A stretch of DNA of 64,000 nucleotides from Pseudomonadota bacterium (GCA_018818835.1 JAHIRD010000015.1:1-64000); one strand, 5' to 3'. Counted from the stretch's first letter, positions 18,191-28,731 are shown. Translations and numbers: made by a program. Notes: generated from the sequence alone by a model not told the origin.

Positions 18191-19023
18191 AACATATAAG
18201 CATTTTGGAGAATGAACCCATGGACAGACCCACGCGGTCAAACGAGCAACGGAAAGCCAAAGAACCGGAAACGCCTAAATTATCCGTAAAAAATCTTAAT
18301 TTCTTTTACAGTGATGTTCAGGCCTTGTTCGATATTTCCCTTTCCATGGCTCCCCAGAAAGTCACGGCACTGATCGGTCCGTCGGGCTGTGGCAAAAGTA
18401 CCTTTCTTCGATGCCTGAACCGCATGAACGATCTTATTCCCGGCATCCGTGCCCAAGGTGAGATTCTTTTTGACGGACAGAATATCCTGTCACGCCAAAT
18501 TGATGTGGTATCCTTAAGACGGCGGATCGGCATGGTCTTTCAAAAGCCCAATCCCTTCCCCAAAAGTATTTTCGAAAATGTGGCTTATGGCCTTCGTATC
18601 AACGGTGTGCGTGACAGATCAGTAATTGCCGGACGTGTGGAACAAAGCCTCAAACTGGCCGCGCTTTGGGAGGAGGTCAAGGACCGCCTTGACAAGCCTG
18701 CAACCGGTTTATCCGGTGGCCAGCAGCAACGGCTCTGCATAGCAAGGGCACTTGCTGTGGAACCGGAAATCCTCTTGATGGACGAACCGGCGTCAGCCCT
18801 TGATCCCATCGCCACCCTCAAGATCGAAGAGCTGATCAATGATTTGAAAAAAAAGTTTACCATTATCATCGTGACCCATAATATGCAGCAGGCCGCCAGG
18901 GTGTCGGATAAGACAGCCTTTTTCTGCATGGGCAAGTTGATTGAGGTCAATGATACGGACATCATTTTCACCCGGCCACGTGATAAACAAACAGAGGATT
19001 ACATTACCGGTCGATTTGGATGA
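18187..19023 (+). CDS. pstB: Phosphate ABC transporter ATPase PstB
   Basis: The 278-residue ATPase drives phosphate uptake. Walker A (GPSGCGKST), the signature LSGGQQQR, Walker B ([12 protein letters not shown]) and the switch His (VTHN) are intact. The [23 protein letters not shown] segment is diagnostic for PstB. The ATG at 18187 overlaps the pstA stop. A second ATG at 18220 with GGAG upstream is a realistic alternative and would remove an 11-residue extension with no family counterpart. Confidence 0.96.
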   Translation: MKHISILENEPMDRPTRSNEQRKAKEPETPKLSVKNLNFFYSDVQALFDISLSMAPQKVTALIGPSGCGKSTFLRCLNRMNDLIPGIRAQGEILFDGQNILSRQIDVVSLRRRIGMVFQKPNPFPKSIFENVAYGLRINGVRDRSVIAGRVEQSLKLAALWEEVKDRLDKPATGLSGGQQQRLCIARALAVEPEILLMDEPASALDPIATLKIEELINDLKKKFTIIIVTHNMQQAARVSDKTAFFCMGKLIEVNDTDIIFTRPRDKQTEDYITGRFG

Positions 19024-19131
19024 TGCATTTATGATGGGTTTGCTGTGGAATAAAGACAGATCGGTAAAGGGGGTCTGCCCTATTAAACCTTGGATTGTCA
19101 TTGAAAAATAAAAAATGAATGGGGAACAGGA

Positions 19132-19782
19132 ATGAATGTACTTTTGAGAAACGAACTTGAAAAAATACGAAAAAAACTTCTGGAAGTCGGGGGCATGGCC
19201 GAAGACCGATTTAGAAAAGCTGTTAAAGCCATTAAATACGGTGACTTGAGCCTTTGTGAAGAAATCATCAGTCACGATTTTGAGGTGGATAACATGGAGG
19301 TGGAGGTGGAAGAAGACTGCCTGAAAGTCCTTGCCCTTCATCAGCCTGTGGCCGGAGACTTGAGATTTCTGATTGTGGTGATCAAAATCAACAATGATCT
19401 TGAGCGCATTGCCGATCAGGCCGTGAATATCGCCCAAAGGGTCGTCCGGGTTCAGGGATTCAGCTATCATCATTTCATCGATGATTATGAAACCATGGCA
19501 GACATGACGGGAAATATGCTGAAAATGAGCCTGGATGCCTTTGTCAATATGGACACAGCCCTTGCTGAGTCCATCAGGGTCATGGACAATGACGTGGATG
19601 AAATGAAAAACATTTTTTATGACCGCATCAAGGCAGAGATTATGAAGACCCCTGAAAAAACAGGAAAACTCATTAATTTACTTCTGATATCACGCCATCT
19701 TGAACGCATCGCCGACCATGCCACCAACATTGCAGAAGAAGTCATTTATATGAAAAAAGGAGAAATCATACGACACAAATGA
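19132..19782 (+). CDS. phoU: Phosphate signalling protein PhoU
   Basis: The 216-residue all-helical protein has the two PhoU repeats, each with the metal-binding E/DxxxD pattern (NNDLERIADQAVNIA and SRHLERIADHATNIAEEV). PhoU links Pst transporter state to the PhoR sensor kinase and represses the Pho regulon in high phosphate. It closes the pstSCAB-phoU operon. phoB and phoR are not in the window. A GGGAACAGG precedes the ATG. Confidence 0.95.
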   Translation: MNVLLRNELEKIRKKLLEVGGMAEDRFRKAVKAIKYGDLSLCEEIISHDFEVDNMEVEVEEDCLKVLALHQPVAGDLRFLIVVIKINNDLERIADQAVNIAQRVVRVQGFSYHHFIDDYETMADMTGNMLKMSLDAFVNMDTALAESIRVMDNDVDEMKNIFYDRIKAEIMKTPEKTGKLINLLLISRHLERIADHATNIAEEVIYMKKGEIIRHK

Positions 19783-20045
19783 TACTAAGCCGCCCCATGG
19801 GCAGCATCCCGCGGGTCTTTTTGGTGTCATATATGCCGTCGCTTTGGCATTGAAAAAGGATTCACCCTTTTTCACGATTTTCTATTGCCATTCTTTCCTT
19901 TTCCGGTTAAAAAAAACAATCTAGCTTAACGATTAAATGACCTTTTGGCATTGAATCAAAGGCTTGGGCTTCGGACCCTCTTGGTTGTGCCTTTTCCTTT
20001 TCCTTAAAAACGGATGTTTCACCAAATAAAACGCAGATACGAAAT

Positions 20046-23000
20046 ATGGAAAAAATACGTGTTGGTTTTGACATAGGAACAGATTGCCTAAACGTTGCGG
20101 CACTCTCCCATGGGCTTGAGTTGATATTTTCGCCTAAGCCCTTGTTTCACTTTGGTAATCCGGTTAAAACCCTAAAAGACAGCTACCAGATGATCATTGA
20201 CCGCTTCGGCCAGGATCAGATTGAATCAACGGTTTTTACCGGAAACGGGGGTGAGTTTTTCGCCCGGGAACTGAATGTACCTTTTTTCCACGACACCATC
20301 ACTATCCCGGCCGGCGTCTCCCACATGGCCCCTGACACACGTTATATTTTTCACATCGGTGCCAGGGATTCCTATTTTTTTGAAATGGAAAATATCCATG
20401 ATTCAGGGGATCTTCTCTCCTTTGTTCCGGACCATGGAACCGGAACAAAATGTGGTGGTGGCAGCGGTCTTTTGATCACAAAACAATGCCGACGTTATTT
20501 TGAAAACACCCTCCCCATGGAAGCCCTTCCCACCGGCGACAAGGAACGGCGAGATTTCCTGAACAGACGTTTAAACAGCATATTCAGCCTTGCGGATAAG
20601 GCTGTGGCCTCATCGGATAAAGAGATTGATGTGGGGGGGCGCTGTGGCGTGGTCATTCAGTCGGATATGATTCATCTTCAGAATAACGGCGAATCCATCA
20701 AAAATATCCTCAACGGTCTTTACTGCCGTATCATCAAGAACTACAAATCCGATGTGCTTAAAACCAGACAATTTGATTCCGGAGTCAAGGCCATGGCCAG
20801 CGGAGGAGTATTTCAGAGTCACCATCTCCTCCGAATGCTCGAAAAAACATTAGGCCTTACCATCCAATCCCATTCCCAGGCCCCTGCCATGGGTGCTGTG
20901 GGAGCTGTATTAAAAGCCCATGACAACAAAAGGTTTTTTTTTCCTGAACAACTTGAATCCATCGCAGATTCAGAAAAAAAATCCATCCGGATGGTCCCGG
21001 GCCTTAAACAGGCCATGGACAAGGTGATCATTTACTCCGAAGAGCAATCTGAAAATTCCACAGACCCCCTCCAGATTTTTCCCATTGAACAAAAAGGAGA
21101 ACTGGACGTGATTCTGGGTGTTGACGGGGGCTCCACCACAACGAAAGTGGTGGTTGCCCAGGTTGAAAGCTTACGGATCATCGCCCAGATTTGCCTGTAC
21201 ACAAACGGAAAACCACTTGAAACCATTCAAGATATATTTAAACGCATCCACGAGGCCTTCGCGCATCGGCTGAACATCCGGGCTGTGGCCTATACCGGTT
21301 CCTCCGGTGCCTTTTACCACAGATTATTCACCCTGAGCCCCAATGGATTCAGGGCCATGGATTTGGTCAAAGACGAAATCACCTGTCACGCTCTGGGTGT
21401 CAAACATTTCAATGAAAAAACCGATACCATATTCGAACTGGGTGGCCAGGATGCCAAATTTACCCTGTTCAACCCGGACGGAACCGTAAAAAAGTCCCGG
21501 ATGAACCTTTCATGCATGGCCGGAACCGGACAGACCATGCAGAACATGGTCGAAATGCTGGGCCTTGATATTAAGACCAGCTTTCATGATTATGCACTTA
21601 AAGCTGAAAGAACACCCGTGGTGGATGACACCTGTGGTGTATTTACCGAAGCAGGAATCGCACGTCTGATTTCCCTGGGCTTTCCCAAAGAAGAGATTGC
21701 TGCGGCCATTGCCTATGGATTCATGGGAGGTTATGTTAATAAATTCATCGGCAACGAAACATTCGGTGAATGCGCATCGGCCCAGGGTGGTCCCTTCCTT
21801 GGCAAAGCCCCTTTGGCGGCCTTGGCCATGCATACCGGCTTGACCATCCATGCCTTTCCCCACCGGCAGATGTTCGGTGCTCTGGGCGCCGCCATAGCTG
21901 CACAGAATTCCATGCTGTGGTTACAGGCGGAAAACATTCCCTTTGAATGCCGATTCAGAGGCTTGGAGCTTTTCCGCCTTTCATTTAAAAAAACCGACGT
22001 GACCTGCAGTCATCTTATCAAAAATTCATGCAGCATCAAGGATTGCAGGCTGAGTGTTTATTCAGCCGGGCCGGATAAAATATTAACAGGGGGTGCCTGT
22101 CCCAAAGGAAATACAGACAGCTCCATCAAAAAAGCACCCGATTACGTTCATCGCTACAAATCCATCGTAAACGAGCATCTATCCAAGGTATCTGCCCTTC
22201 CGGACCAAAACAGCCCAAATGAAAGGATTCTTATCCCCCGGTCCCTGACATTTTTGAACGAAAAAGGGGTGTTTTATGCCGCATTTTACCACGCCCTGGG
22301 TTTTGAGGTGGTCATATCCCCCGAGTCGGATGATGAGATCACCGAACTGGGCCTCTGTTACTCCCATTCGGAAACCTGCTTTCCCATGAAACTGGCCCAT
22401 GGCCATGCCGCTTATCTCAAGAAAAAATTGCGGCGCGGAACAGACAAGATTCTTCTGGTGAATGCCATTGGATCAGGAAAGGAACGCTATAAATTCTGCC
22501 CCTATGTTTCCGCCGCGGGCTTTCTTGCAAAAGATGCCCTTGATATGGCAAACGACGATGTGCTTTTACCGGTACTTTATTTTAATGATCCGGCCAACCG
22601 CCTCCACCAGTCCTTTCACAAGGATCTGACCCGCCTCTATGGCAAGCGGTTTACGATCAAACAAATCAGAGGGGCCATCCGTGATGCAAAAGCTGCAGAA
22701 CAAGCCTTTCTATCTGAAATATACCTGACAGGGGAGTCCCTTGTTGAACAATTGCGAAAGAAAAAGATAAAAATCTTCTTGGGGCTGGGACGAGGATATA
22801 CACTCCTGGACGACAAGGCCAGTTCAAGGGTCCACGAACTATTCGTTAAAAATGGTCTCCATTTCATTCCCTCATTTTTTCTCAAACCCGTGATGCACGA
22901 TATCCGGTTTATTTCGGAAAACATGTACTGGGTCCAGGGTCGCAACATCATACGCTACACCCTTGAATCTGCCATCAATCCTGATTTTTTCCCGGTCCGG

Positions 23001-24500
23001 GCCACAAATTTCAACTGCGGGAGCGATTCCATGCTTTTATTCCATGAGGAAAAAATCTTGGAAAAAGCGGGAAAACCCCATCTTGTTCTTCAGACAGACG
23101 GCCACTCCAGCAACGCCCAGTTCGGCACACGGACTCTTGCCAATTATGAGGTGGTCAAAACATTCCAATCCAGAGAGATGGCCATAGATACATTTGTTCA
23201 GGAACATCCTTCGGTGGTTTTGAAAAATAAAATTATCGGCATCCCATACATGGGGGATCATTCCCATGTACTTTCGGCAACATTCAGGGCCCTGGGCTTT
23301 GAGTCTCTGGTTATACCAACCCAAACGCCCGAAGCCAAAATCATTGCTGCCCGACTGGGTGGGGGAGCCGGAAACATCTGCCAGCCGTTTTCCTTTCAAG
23401 TGGGGGATACCCTTGCCTGGCTGCACAGTCTTCTCAATAAGGGCATTGACCCGGATAAACGGGCTGTCATCCTTGAACCCATGGCCAAAGGCCCTTGTCG
23501 TTTCGGGCAGTACCACGTCCTTTTGAAAAAAATATTTATTGACAACGGATTTAAGGACGTGGATATCCTCAGCCCGGACGCTGACAGCGATTATTCCAAT
23601 CTTCCCATGACCGATTCCCAGATCGTGTCCCAGGCCAAAAATTTTTTCAAGGGGCTTTTCTGTATGGATATCCTCTACGATGCCCTGCTCAGGACCCGGC
23701 CCTATGAAAAGGAAAAAGGCTCGGCCCGAGCCTGCTACGATCATTATTCAAAAACCCTTGTATCCCTTGTGGAAAAAAATGCCAGCATCTCCTCTCTGAC
23801 CAAACTTCTCACCCGGGCAAAACAGTCCTACGAGGTTCTCATCAATCCGGACATCAAACGAAAGCCTATCATCGCCATGACCGGAGAAATTTTCGTTCGC
23901 ATGAACCCCCATGCCAATCATCAGTCTCTTTTAATGCTTGAGAAATACGGTCTTGAAACTCGACTTGCACCTCTTTCCCTCTGGATGGAATATTCCAATT
24001 CATCCAGCATTGAAAGCTTTAAAATGTCAAACCAATGGAAACAGTATATCAAATCCGTCTTAAAAAAACGGTATATGCAAAGCACGGTTAAAACCCTTAT
24101 GGCTCCGTTTCGTGAATTTCTTAAAGGGCGTGAGCCTCATGATTCGGGTCACATCATAGATCATATTCAGAAAGACTTGGTATTTGACAAAGGAATCCAG
24201 GGTGAATCCCCCTTATCCATCGGTGAGGCATACATGTTCGCGACAGGGCAAATGCCTGATATTTCAGGAATCTATCATGTTGGGCCCTTTGGCTGCATGC
24301 AGGAAACGGCGGCCACATCCCAGATCCAGTCCATTACACGGCAACAAAGAAACAATGCCCTTTCTGCTTTTGATAAAATCATACCGTTTATGGATGCTGT
24401 TTTCGGGGATTCAAGCCTGTCAAATCTCGAAGCAGAGATCGCTGTGTTTTCAGAAAAATGTTATCTTAAACAGCGGCTTTCCAATGGTCATTCATCTTGA
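20046..24500 (+). CDS. Giant acyl-CoA dehydratase activase (BcrAD/BadFG + DUF2229)
   Basis: This 1484-residue protein has two tandem ASKHA-fold BcrAD/BadFG modules (about residues 1-320 and 355-650). Both have a recognisable nucleotide fold (VGFDIGTDCLNVA; GVDGGSTTTKVV). In the second, Cys490 (SCMAGTGQT) and Cys530 (DDTCGVF) are spaced like the pair that holds the [4Fe-4S] cluster between subunits of 2-hydroxyacyl-CoA dehydratase activators. A DUF2229-type region begins near 727, followed by dehydratase-like sequence to the end. Known relatives reductively activate radical 2-hydroxyacyl-CoA dehydratases or benzoyl-CoA-reductase-like enzymes. No dehydratase subunits are adjacent, so the partner is unknown. 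The gene is alone. Confidence 0.88.
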   Translation: MEKIRVGFDIGTDCLNVAALSHGLELIFSPKPLFHFGNPVKTLKDSYQMIIDRFGQDQIESTVFTGNGGEFFARELNVPFFHDTITIPAGVSHMAPDTRYIFHIGARDSYFFEMENIHDSGDLLSFVPDHGTGTKCGGGSGLLITKQCRRYFENTLPMEALPTGDKERRDFLNRRLNSIFSLADKAVASSDKEIDVGGRCGVVIQSDMIHLQNNGESIKNILNGLYCRIIKNYKSDVLKTRQFDSGVKAMASGGVFQSHHLLRMLEKTLGLTIQSHSQAPAMGAVGAVLKAHDNKRFFFPEQLESIADSEKKSIRMVPGLKQAMDKVIIYSEEQSENSTDPLQIFPIEQKGELDVILGVDGGSTTTKVVVAQVESLRIIAQICLYTNGKPLETIQDIFKRIHEAFAHRLNIRAVAYTGSSGAFYHRLFTLSPNGFRAMDLVKDEITCHALGVKHFNEKTDTIFELGGQDAKFTLFNPDGTVKKSRMNLSCMAGTGQTMQNMVEMLGLDIKTSFHDYALKAERTPVVDDTCGVFTEAGIARLISLGFPKEEIAAAIAYGFMGGYVNKFIGNETFGECASAQGGPFLGKAPLAALAMHTGLTIHAFPHRQMFGALGAAIAAQNSMLWLQAENIPFECRFRGLELFRLSFKKTDVTCSHLIKNSCSIKDCRLSVYSAGPDKILTGGACPKGNTDSSIKKAPDYVHRYKSIVNEHLSKVSALPDQNSPNERILIPRSLTFLNEKGVFYAAFYHALGFEVVISPESDDEITELGLCYSHSETCFPMKLAHGHAAYLKKKLRRGTDKILLVNAIGSGKERYKFCPYVSAAGFLAKDALDMANDDVLLPVLYFNDPANRLHQSFHKDLTRLYGKRFTIKQIRGAIRDAKAAEQAFLSEIYLTGESLVEQLRKKKIKIFLGLGRGYTLLDDKASSRVHELFVKNGLHFIPSFFLKPVMHDIRFISENMYWVQGRNIIRYTLESAINPDFFPVRATNFNCGSDSMLLFHEEKILEKAGKPHLVLQTDGHSSNAQFGTRTLANYEVVKTFQSREMAIDTFVQEHPSVVLKNKIIGIPYMGDHSHVLSATFRALGFESLVIPTQTPEAKIIAARLGGGAGNICQPFSFQVGDTLAWLHSLLNKGIDPDKRAVILEPMAKGPCRFGQYHVLLKKIFIDNGFKDVDILSPDADSDYSNLPMTDSQIVSQAKNFFKGLFCMDILYDALLRTRPYEKEKGSARACYDHYSKTLVSLVEKNASISSLTKLLTRAKQSYEVLINPDIKRKPIIAMTGEIFVRMNPHANHQSLLMLEKYGLETRLAPLSLWMEYSNSSSIESFKMSNQWKQYIKSVLKKRYMQSTVKTLMAPFREFLKGREPHDSGHIIDHIQKDLVFDKGIQGESPLSIGEAYMFATGQMPDISGIYHVGPFGCMQETAATSQIQSITRQQRNNALSAFDKIIPFMDAVFGDSSLSNLEAEIAVFSEKCYLKQRLSNGHSS

Positions 24501-24550
24501 GTCAACCGGTGTTTAGTCGTTGACATAAGGCAAGCCCCCTGTTAAGGTTT

Positions 24551-24580
24551 TTGACATTTATATTTTGAAGGCGTTTAAAT
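24551..24580 (+). promoter_or_regulatory. Candidate promoter of the cytochrome c3 gene
   Basis: A consensus TTGACA (24551-24556) is followed after 18 bp by TTAAAT (24575-24580), about 45 bp before the cytochrome start codon. Confidence 0.5.
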
Positions 24581-24626
24581 ATTTTACTCTATTTCATTCA
24601 TAATTAAGTAGGAGATAAATTCAGCT

Positions 24627-25106
24627 ATGACCAAGAGAACGATACTCACCACGATTGCTGCCGTTTTTTCCTCAATGTTCATTGCAGCTATCCTTTTTGC
24701 TGGAACCACCGTACCGGATACATTTAATATGGAAACCAAGGCCTATGAAGAACATACCTACAATCCGGTTCCCTTCACCCACAAAAAACATGTGACCGAT
24801 TACAAAATAACCTGCGGTGACTGTCATCACGATGACAAGGGCAAAGCTCTGACCGGCCTCAAAGAAGGCGATGATGTCCAAAAATGTATCGAATGCCACA
24901 AAAACCCCGGCAAAGTTGAAAAACCCAAAAAAGGTGAGCCCAAACTGACTGATAAAGAGCGACGTCAGTACCACGCCGAAGCCCTTCATGATAACTGCAA
25001 GGACTGTCACTCGGAACACAACAAAAAAGTTAAAAAAGACACGGGGAAAAATGGCGAAGCTCCCACAAGCTGTAACAAATGCCATCCTGGAGGAAAGATT
25101 AAATAG
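24627..25106 (+). CDS. Tetraheme cytochrome c3 (class III)
   Basis: The 159-residue product has a signal peptide (~24 residues) and is periplasmic. Four CXXCH heme motifs are present (CGDCH, CIECH, CKDCH, CNKCH), together with the upstream axial His residues (FTHKKH, YHAEALH, HSEHN) expected for bis-His ligation. Class III cytochromes shuttle electrons between periplasmic hydrogenases or formate dehydrogenases and membrane complexes in sulfate reducers. The protein is Lys-rich, as is normal for the family. It has its own promoter candidate and a strong terminator, so it is probably an abundant monocistronic transcript. Confidence 0.96.
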   Translation: MTKRTILTTIAAVFSSMFIAAILFAGTTVPDTFNMETKAYEEHTYNPVPFTHKKHVTDYKITCGDCHHDDKGKALTGLKEGDDVQKCIECHKNPGKVEKPKKGEPKLTDKERRQYHAEALHDNCKDCHSEHNKKVKKDTGKNGEAPTSCNKCHPGGKIK

Positions 25107-25140
25107 ACTTAAAATCAGTTAATTATATTTTTGTTATTCT

Positions 25141-25174
25141 GGGGAAAGCCGAATTCGGTTTTCCCCTTTTTTTT
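25141..25174 (+). terminator. Rho-independent terminator after cytochrome c3
   Basis: An 11-bp stem (GGGGAAAGCCG with CGGTTTTCCCC) and an AATT loop are followed by T8. It lies 34 bp after the cytochrome stop codon. The following AT-rich stretch up to 25435 holds no gene I can support. Confidence 0.93.
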
Positions 25175-25435
25175 ATAAACAATCATTTAATCCACTGAAC
25201 ACTCTGTTTTTACTTGTAAAGTACAACCGCCAAAGGTATAATTAGCAAAATTTCGTTCCTAATCTTTATGAATCTGGTTTTCATGACATTGTGACATGAA
25301 ATGTTTATTGCGAATATTTTGCCATATTTAACGCCCGTAGCGTTTCCATTTTTCCAGATAAACCTTATTGAGTTCCTCGTCATGATCTTCACCAGATAAT
25401 TAATATTATTTGACATGTTTTTCCGGGATTTAATT

Positions 25436-27166
25436 ATGAATGATGACACACCGCCATTTACGGAAGCTAATTTAACACCTGACAGCATCCAAAATAAAGC
25501 CGATATTCTGGAAAACAACATCTTCAAGGATCTTAAGAGATCAGAAAACGATACCCTTGCCCAGCTTCAGGTTGACCGCTCAATCAGTATCAACCCGGTT
25601 ATTGAGAAGGCCATTTATCAGGTTCTGTTCCGATTCAATATTCATCCATCCATCCTGGAAAATGAGTTCAAAGAAGCACTTAATCAATCATTGAATAAGG
25701 AGTCCAAACCCATCACCTTGAACCGGCACATTCAGGGGACCTACTTGAATCAGGGCGACAGACAACTGGAAATCATTGTGGGGCCTCGGATGATCACCAT
25801 TTTGATCAAAGGAATTCAGACCCGGCAAGAACAGCATGAAGAAATTGCAAAATTTTATTTTGAACATGAAAGTCATCCGGGAAAACTATTGCCCAACGGC
25901 AAAATTGACTTCCGTGAACTGCATAAATTCCCGTCGGTAAAAATGGGAGATAAACTTTTATTTGTCAAATACCCGGTTCCTGGTAAACCCGGAATCTCCT
26001 TTGAAGGAAAGGTCATTCCCGTGTCGGAACCCAGGGCACTTGAACTGACTTACAAAGAAGGGGTCATAAAAAACGATCATCTCGATGAAAACGGAAACCC
26101 CGTGGGTTATTTTCTGACGGCAGCCAAAACCGGGGTGATCATCTTGACCCGTATTGACGGAATCATTCGGGACATAGATGTGAATGACAAAATTGAGCTT
26201 GAAACCATTGATTTTTCAATCGGCAATATCGGTACAGAGTTCATTTCTCCGGTGAGTATGAAAATCGGGACCATCAACAATGGATTTAGAATTAAGGCCC
26301 ACGGTCTGATCGAAGTTCTAAGTTTGGATGGAGGGAGCGTCATTACGGACAACGACGCTATGATTGACCAGGTCCGGCCCAAAAGTTATGTTCAAGCAGC
26401 CCAGGATATATCAGCACGAACAGTCATGGACTCAGACCTGATCTCTTCCAAGGGTAAGATCTCCATCAAAGATGAACTCCGCGATTCCAGAGTAAAGGCA
26501 CCGGAGGTTTTATTCAAATCTGCCAAAGGCATCATGCTTAATACCATCGTGGACACCTACAGGCTGGATTTTCAAAATGTATATTTTTGCGGTGTGAACA
26601 AAATTTATCTGGGCCGTGATCTTTTCAAAAAAAGGAATGAACTTCTGGAAGAAACTGAAAAAGTCGACAAAGGGCATCACGATGTCCAGGAAGCCATTGA
26701 TTATATCAAGGCCAAGCTTCTTTCCGGTTTAAAAGCCCTTGCATCACAAATCTCTGATGACAATCTTCTCAACATGTTCAAACTTTTGATCCATTCCCTT
26801 CAGTCCTTCACCTTTTCAGACTCGTTCAAAGTTCTTGAAAACCTCAGAGCCAAAATGAATGTCATGCAGGTTGATCAGCTTAAAAAGACATTTCAAGAGC
26901 TTGAAAAACTATCCAAAGCGATCATAGCTTATTCAAACAAAAAAAAGGAACTGGTCCGCGCCTGTGAGCAGATCGAAGCCATGATCAACAGCATCCGCTT
27001 TGTATTGAAGGGTAAAATCAATCCCACGGCAACGGTTCAAATATTCTGTAACAAAAAGTCAAATGATGAACCTGTCTTTGAAATCAAACCCGTAAAAAAA
27101 GATGCCATTGAGATTGTTTCATATTCAGGATCCTACACCCTGGATTCCGGTTTCAAAACCAATTAA
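25436..27166 (+). CDS. FapA-family protein (DUF342)
   Basis: This 576-residue cytosolic protein has the FapA/DUF342 central region (GDKLLFVKYPVPGKPG, then a beta-rich stretch with NGFRIKAHGLIEVLSLDGGSV) and a C-terminal helical coiled-coil region (~400-520). FapA proteins are linked in some bacteria to flagellar or polar localisation, but the biochemical role is not established. No flagellar genes are near. I prefer the ATG at 25436. An in-frame ATG at 25415 lacks a ribosome site. Neither start has a strong one. Confidence 0.82.
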   Translation: MNDDTPPFTEANLTPDSIQNKADILENNIFKDLKRSENDTLAQLQVDRSISINPVIEKAIYQVLFRFNIHPSILENEFKEALNQSLNKESKPITLNRHIQGTYLNQGDRQLEIIVGPRMITILIKGIQTRQEQHEEIAKFYFEHESHPGKLLPNGKIDFRELHKFPSVKMGDKLLFVKYPVPGKPGISFEGKVIPVSEPRALELTYKEGVIKNDHLDENGNPVGYFLTAAKTGVIILTRIDGIIRDIDVNDKIELETIDFSIGNIGTEFISPVSMKIGTINNGFRIKAHGLIEVLSLDGGSVITDNDAMIDQVRPKSYVQAAQDISARTVMDSDLISSKGKISIKDELRDSRVKAPEVLFKSAKGIMLNTIVDTYRLDFQNVYFCGVNKIYLGRDLFKKRNELLEETEKVDKGHHDVQEAIDYIKAKLLSGLKALASQISDDNLLNMFKLLIHSLQSFTFSDSFKVLENLRAKMNVMQVDQLKKTFQELEKLSKAIIAYSNKKKELVRACEQIEAMINSIRFVLKGKINPTATVQIFCNKKSNDEPVFEIKPVKKDAIEIVSYSGSYTLDSGFKTN

Positions 27167-27216
27167 TACATCTGTTGTAAGAAAATTATGGGACCTATCA
27201 ACAGTTAAAGCCAGAT

Positions 27217-27283
27217 CATAAGTCACATGAGTCACATGAGTCATATAAGTCCTATGGGACCCATGAGACCTATGGGACTTATG
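27217..27283. repeat. Array of seven degenerate 9-bp repeats
   Basis: Units of the form AGTCACATG, AGTCCTATG and GGACCTATG follow one another without gaps. The array begins CATAAGTC and ends GACTTATG, so it is also an inverted repeat and could form a hairpin. It lies in the convergent gap between the FapA gene and dsrN. Confidence 0.8.
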
Positions 27284-27300
27284 AATTCCGATAGGAATTG

Positions 27301-28731
27301 CTATGGGTTTGTATTCAATTGGTATTGTCTGGCCTGATTGACAAAGCGTTTGGCCCAGGAGGGATTGCCCAGGGCATGGATATGGGTGTAGCAGGCAAAC
27401 ACATTTTTATAAAGGGCTCCGTCTTTTTTGTCAGCCATTCCGGTGCCTCGTTTCATGGTCAATGCCGTCTCTATGTCATTGTCCCAGGAGATGATTTTTG
27501 AATACCTGAATTCATGGCCTTTGACTTCCGAACCCACGTCAAAATAAGGGTTTTCCCGACTGACTTCCGCCACCACATACCCGTGACCCTGGGGTTTGTG
27601 TGACAAGCCGAAGGACAAGGGAAATATACCTGTCATGGGGTAGTTGACCCCCTCGATCACAAGCTCACGGCCAAGATACATCAGGCCCCCGCATTCAGCA
27701 TAGATGGGAAATCCTTTATCTGCAAGGGCCTTGATCGTTTCTCTGAACACCCTGTTTTCAGACAGTTCCTTTGCATGGGTTTCAGGAAATCCACCTCCGA
27801 TATAAAGGGCATCCACATTAGGAAATTCCGCATGACTTAAAGGGCTGGTGTAAATAATTTCAGCACCCTCATTTTCAAGTGCCTCAATATTTTCAGGATA
27901 GTAGAACTGAAAGGCGGCATCCTTGATTACTCCGATCCTGGGACCTTTTATTGTGTGAGTCTCTGAAGAAGGATTGACGATTTCAAGCGGATAAACTTCT
28001 TGGGAGATGGATCGGGTTTCGCGGTGCGCAATTGCAAGAAGCTGGTCAAGATTGATGTTTTCCCGGACAAGTTTCTCAGCACTTTCAATAGATACGGAGG
28101 CCCATAAATGTTCATGGGTGGGTACCAGACCCATATGGCGCTCAGGGAAATCGTGGCTGCGCAGCTTGGGCACAGACCCAAGAACAGGAACCCCTGTGTG
28201 ATATTCAATGTTGCTGGCCAAATTGTCCCTGTGCCTTGATCCCGCAACCTTATTGAGAATGACTCCCCCGATGGTGAGCTCCGGGTCAAAATGGAGGCAA
28301 CCCAAAACAGCCGCAGCCATGGTCCGGGTCGTTTTCGTACAGTCCAAGCAAAGAAATACCGGAAGCCCTAATAGTTTGGCTGTTTCTGCCGTACTTGTTT
28401 TTCCGTCAAGATCGATCCCGTCATAAAGACCACGGTTTCCCTCAACAACAGCAATATCAATACCTGCATTCAGCGTATTGTTCACATAGGATTGGATGAC
28501 CTGATTTTCGGGAATAAGATATGTATCAAGATTATAACAAGGCCGGCCGGCTGCAAGTGATAACCAGCCGGCATCGATATAATCCGGACCTTTTTTGAAG
28601 GGAGCAGTCTTTTTACCAAGAGCCCTTAAAGCTGCAGTTATTCCTATGGTGATCAAGGTTTTCCCAGACCCGCCCCTTAGAGCAGATACAAAGAATCCAG
28701 GACAACCATCTTTTTTTTCAAGCATGACCAT
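27301..28731 (-). CDS. dsrN: DsrN, CbiA-type amidotransferase for siroheme
   Basis: The 476-residue product has the cobyrinic acid a,c-diamide synthase architecture. The N-terminal ATP-binding part has GGSGKTLITIG, KKGPDYID and EGNRGLYDG. The C-terminal class I glutaminase-like domain has AECGGLMYLG with the nucleophile Cys. Its place as last gene of dsrABD-N identifies it as DsrN, which amidates siroheme to the siroamide form used by dissimilatory sulfite reductase. No other cobalamin gene is near, which supports this over a role in B12 synthesis. The two Met codons at the start lack a clear ribosome site. Confidence 0.9.
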   Translation of the reverse strand: MVMLEKKDGCPGFFVSALRGGSGKTLITIGITAALRALGKKTAPFKKGPDYIDAGWLSLAAGRPCYNLDTYLIPENQVIQSYVNNTLNAGIDIAVVEGNRGLYDGIDLDGKTSTAETAKLLGLPVFLCLDCTKTTRTMAAAVLGCLHFDPELTIGGVILNKVAGSRHRDNLASNIEYHTGVPVLGSVPKLRSHDFPERHMGLVPTHEHLWASVSIESAEKLVRENINLDQLLAIAHRETRSISQEVYPLEIVNPSSETHTIKGPRIGVIKDAAFQFYYPENIEALENEGAEIIYTSPLSHAEFPNVDALYIGGGFPETHAKELSENRVFRETIKALADKGFPIYAECGGLMYLGRELVIEGVNYPMTGIFPLSFGLSHKPQGHGYVVAEVSRENPYFDVGSEVKGHEFRYSKIISWDNDIETALTMKRGTGMADKKDGALYKNVFACYTHIHALGNPSWAKRFVNQARQYQLNTNP

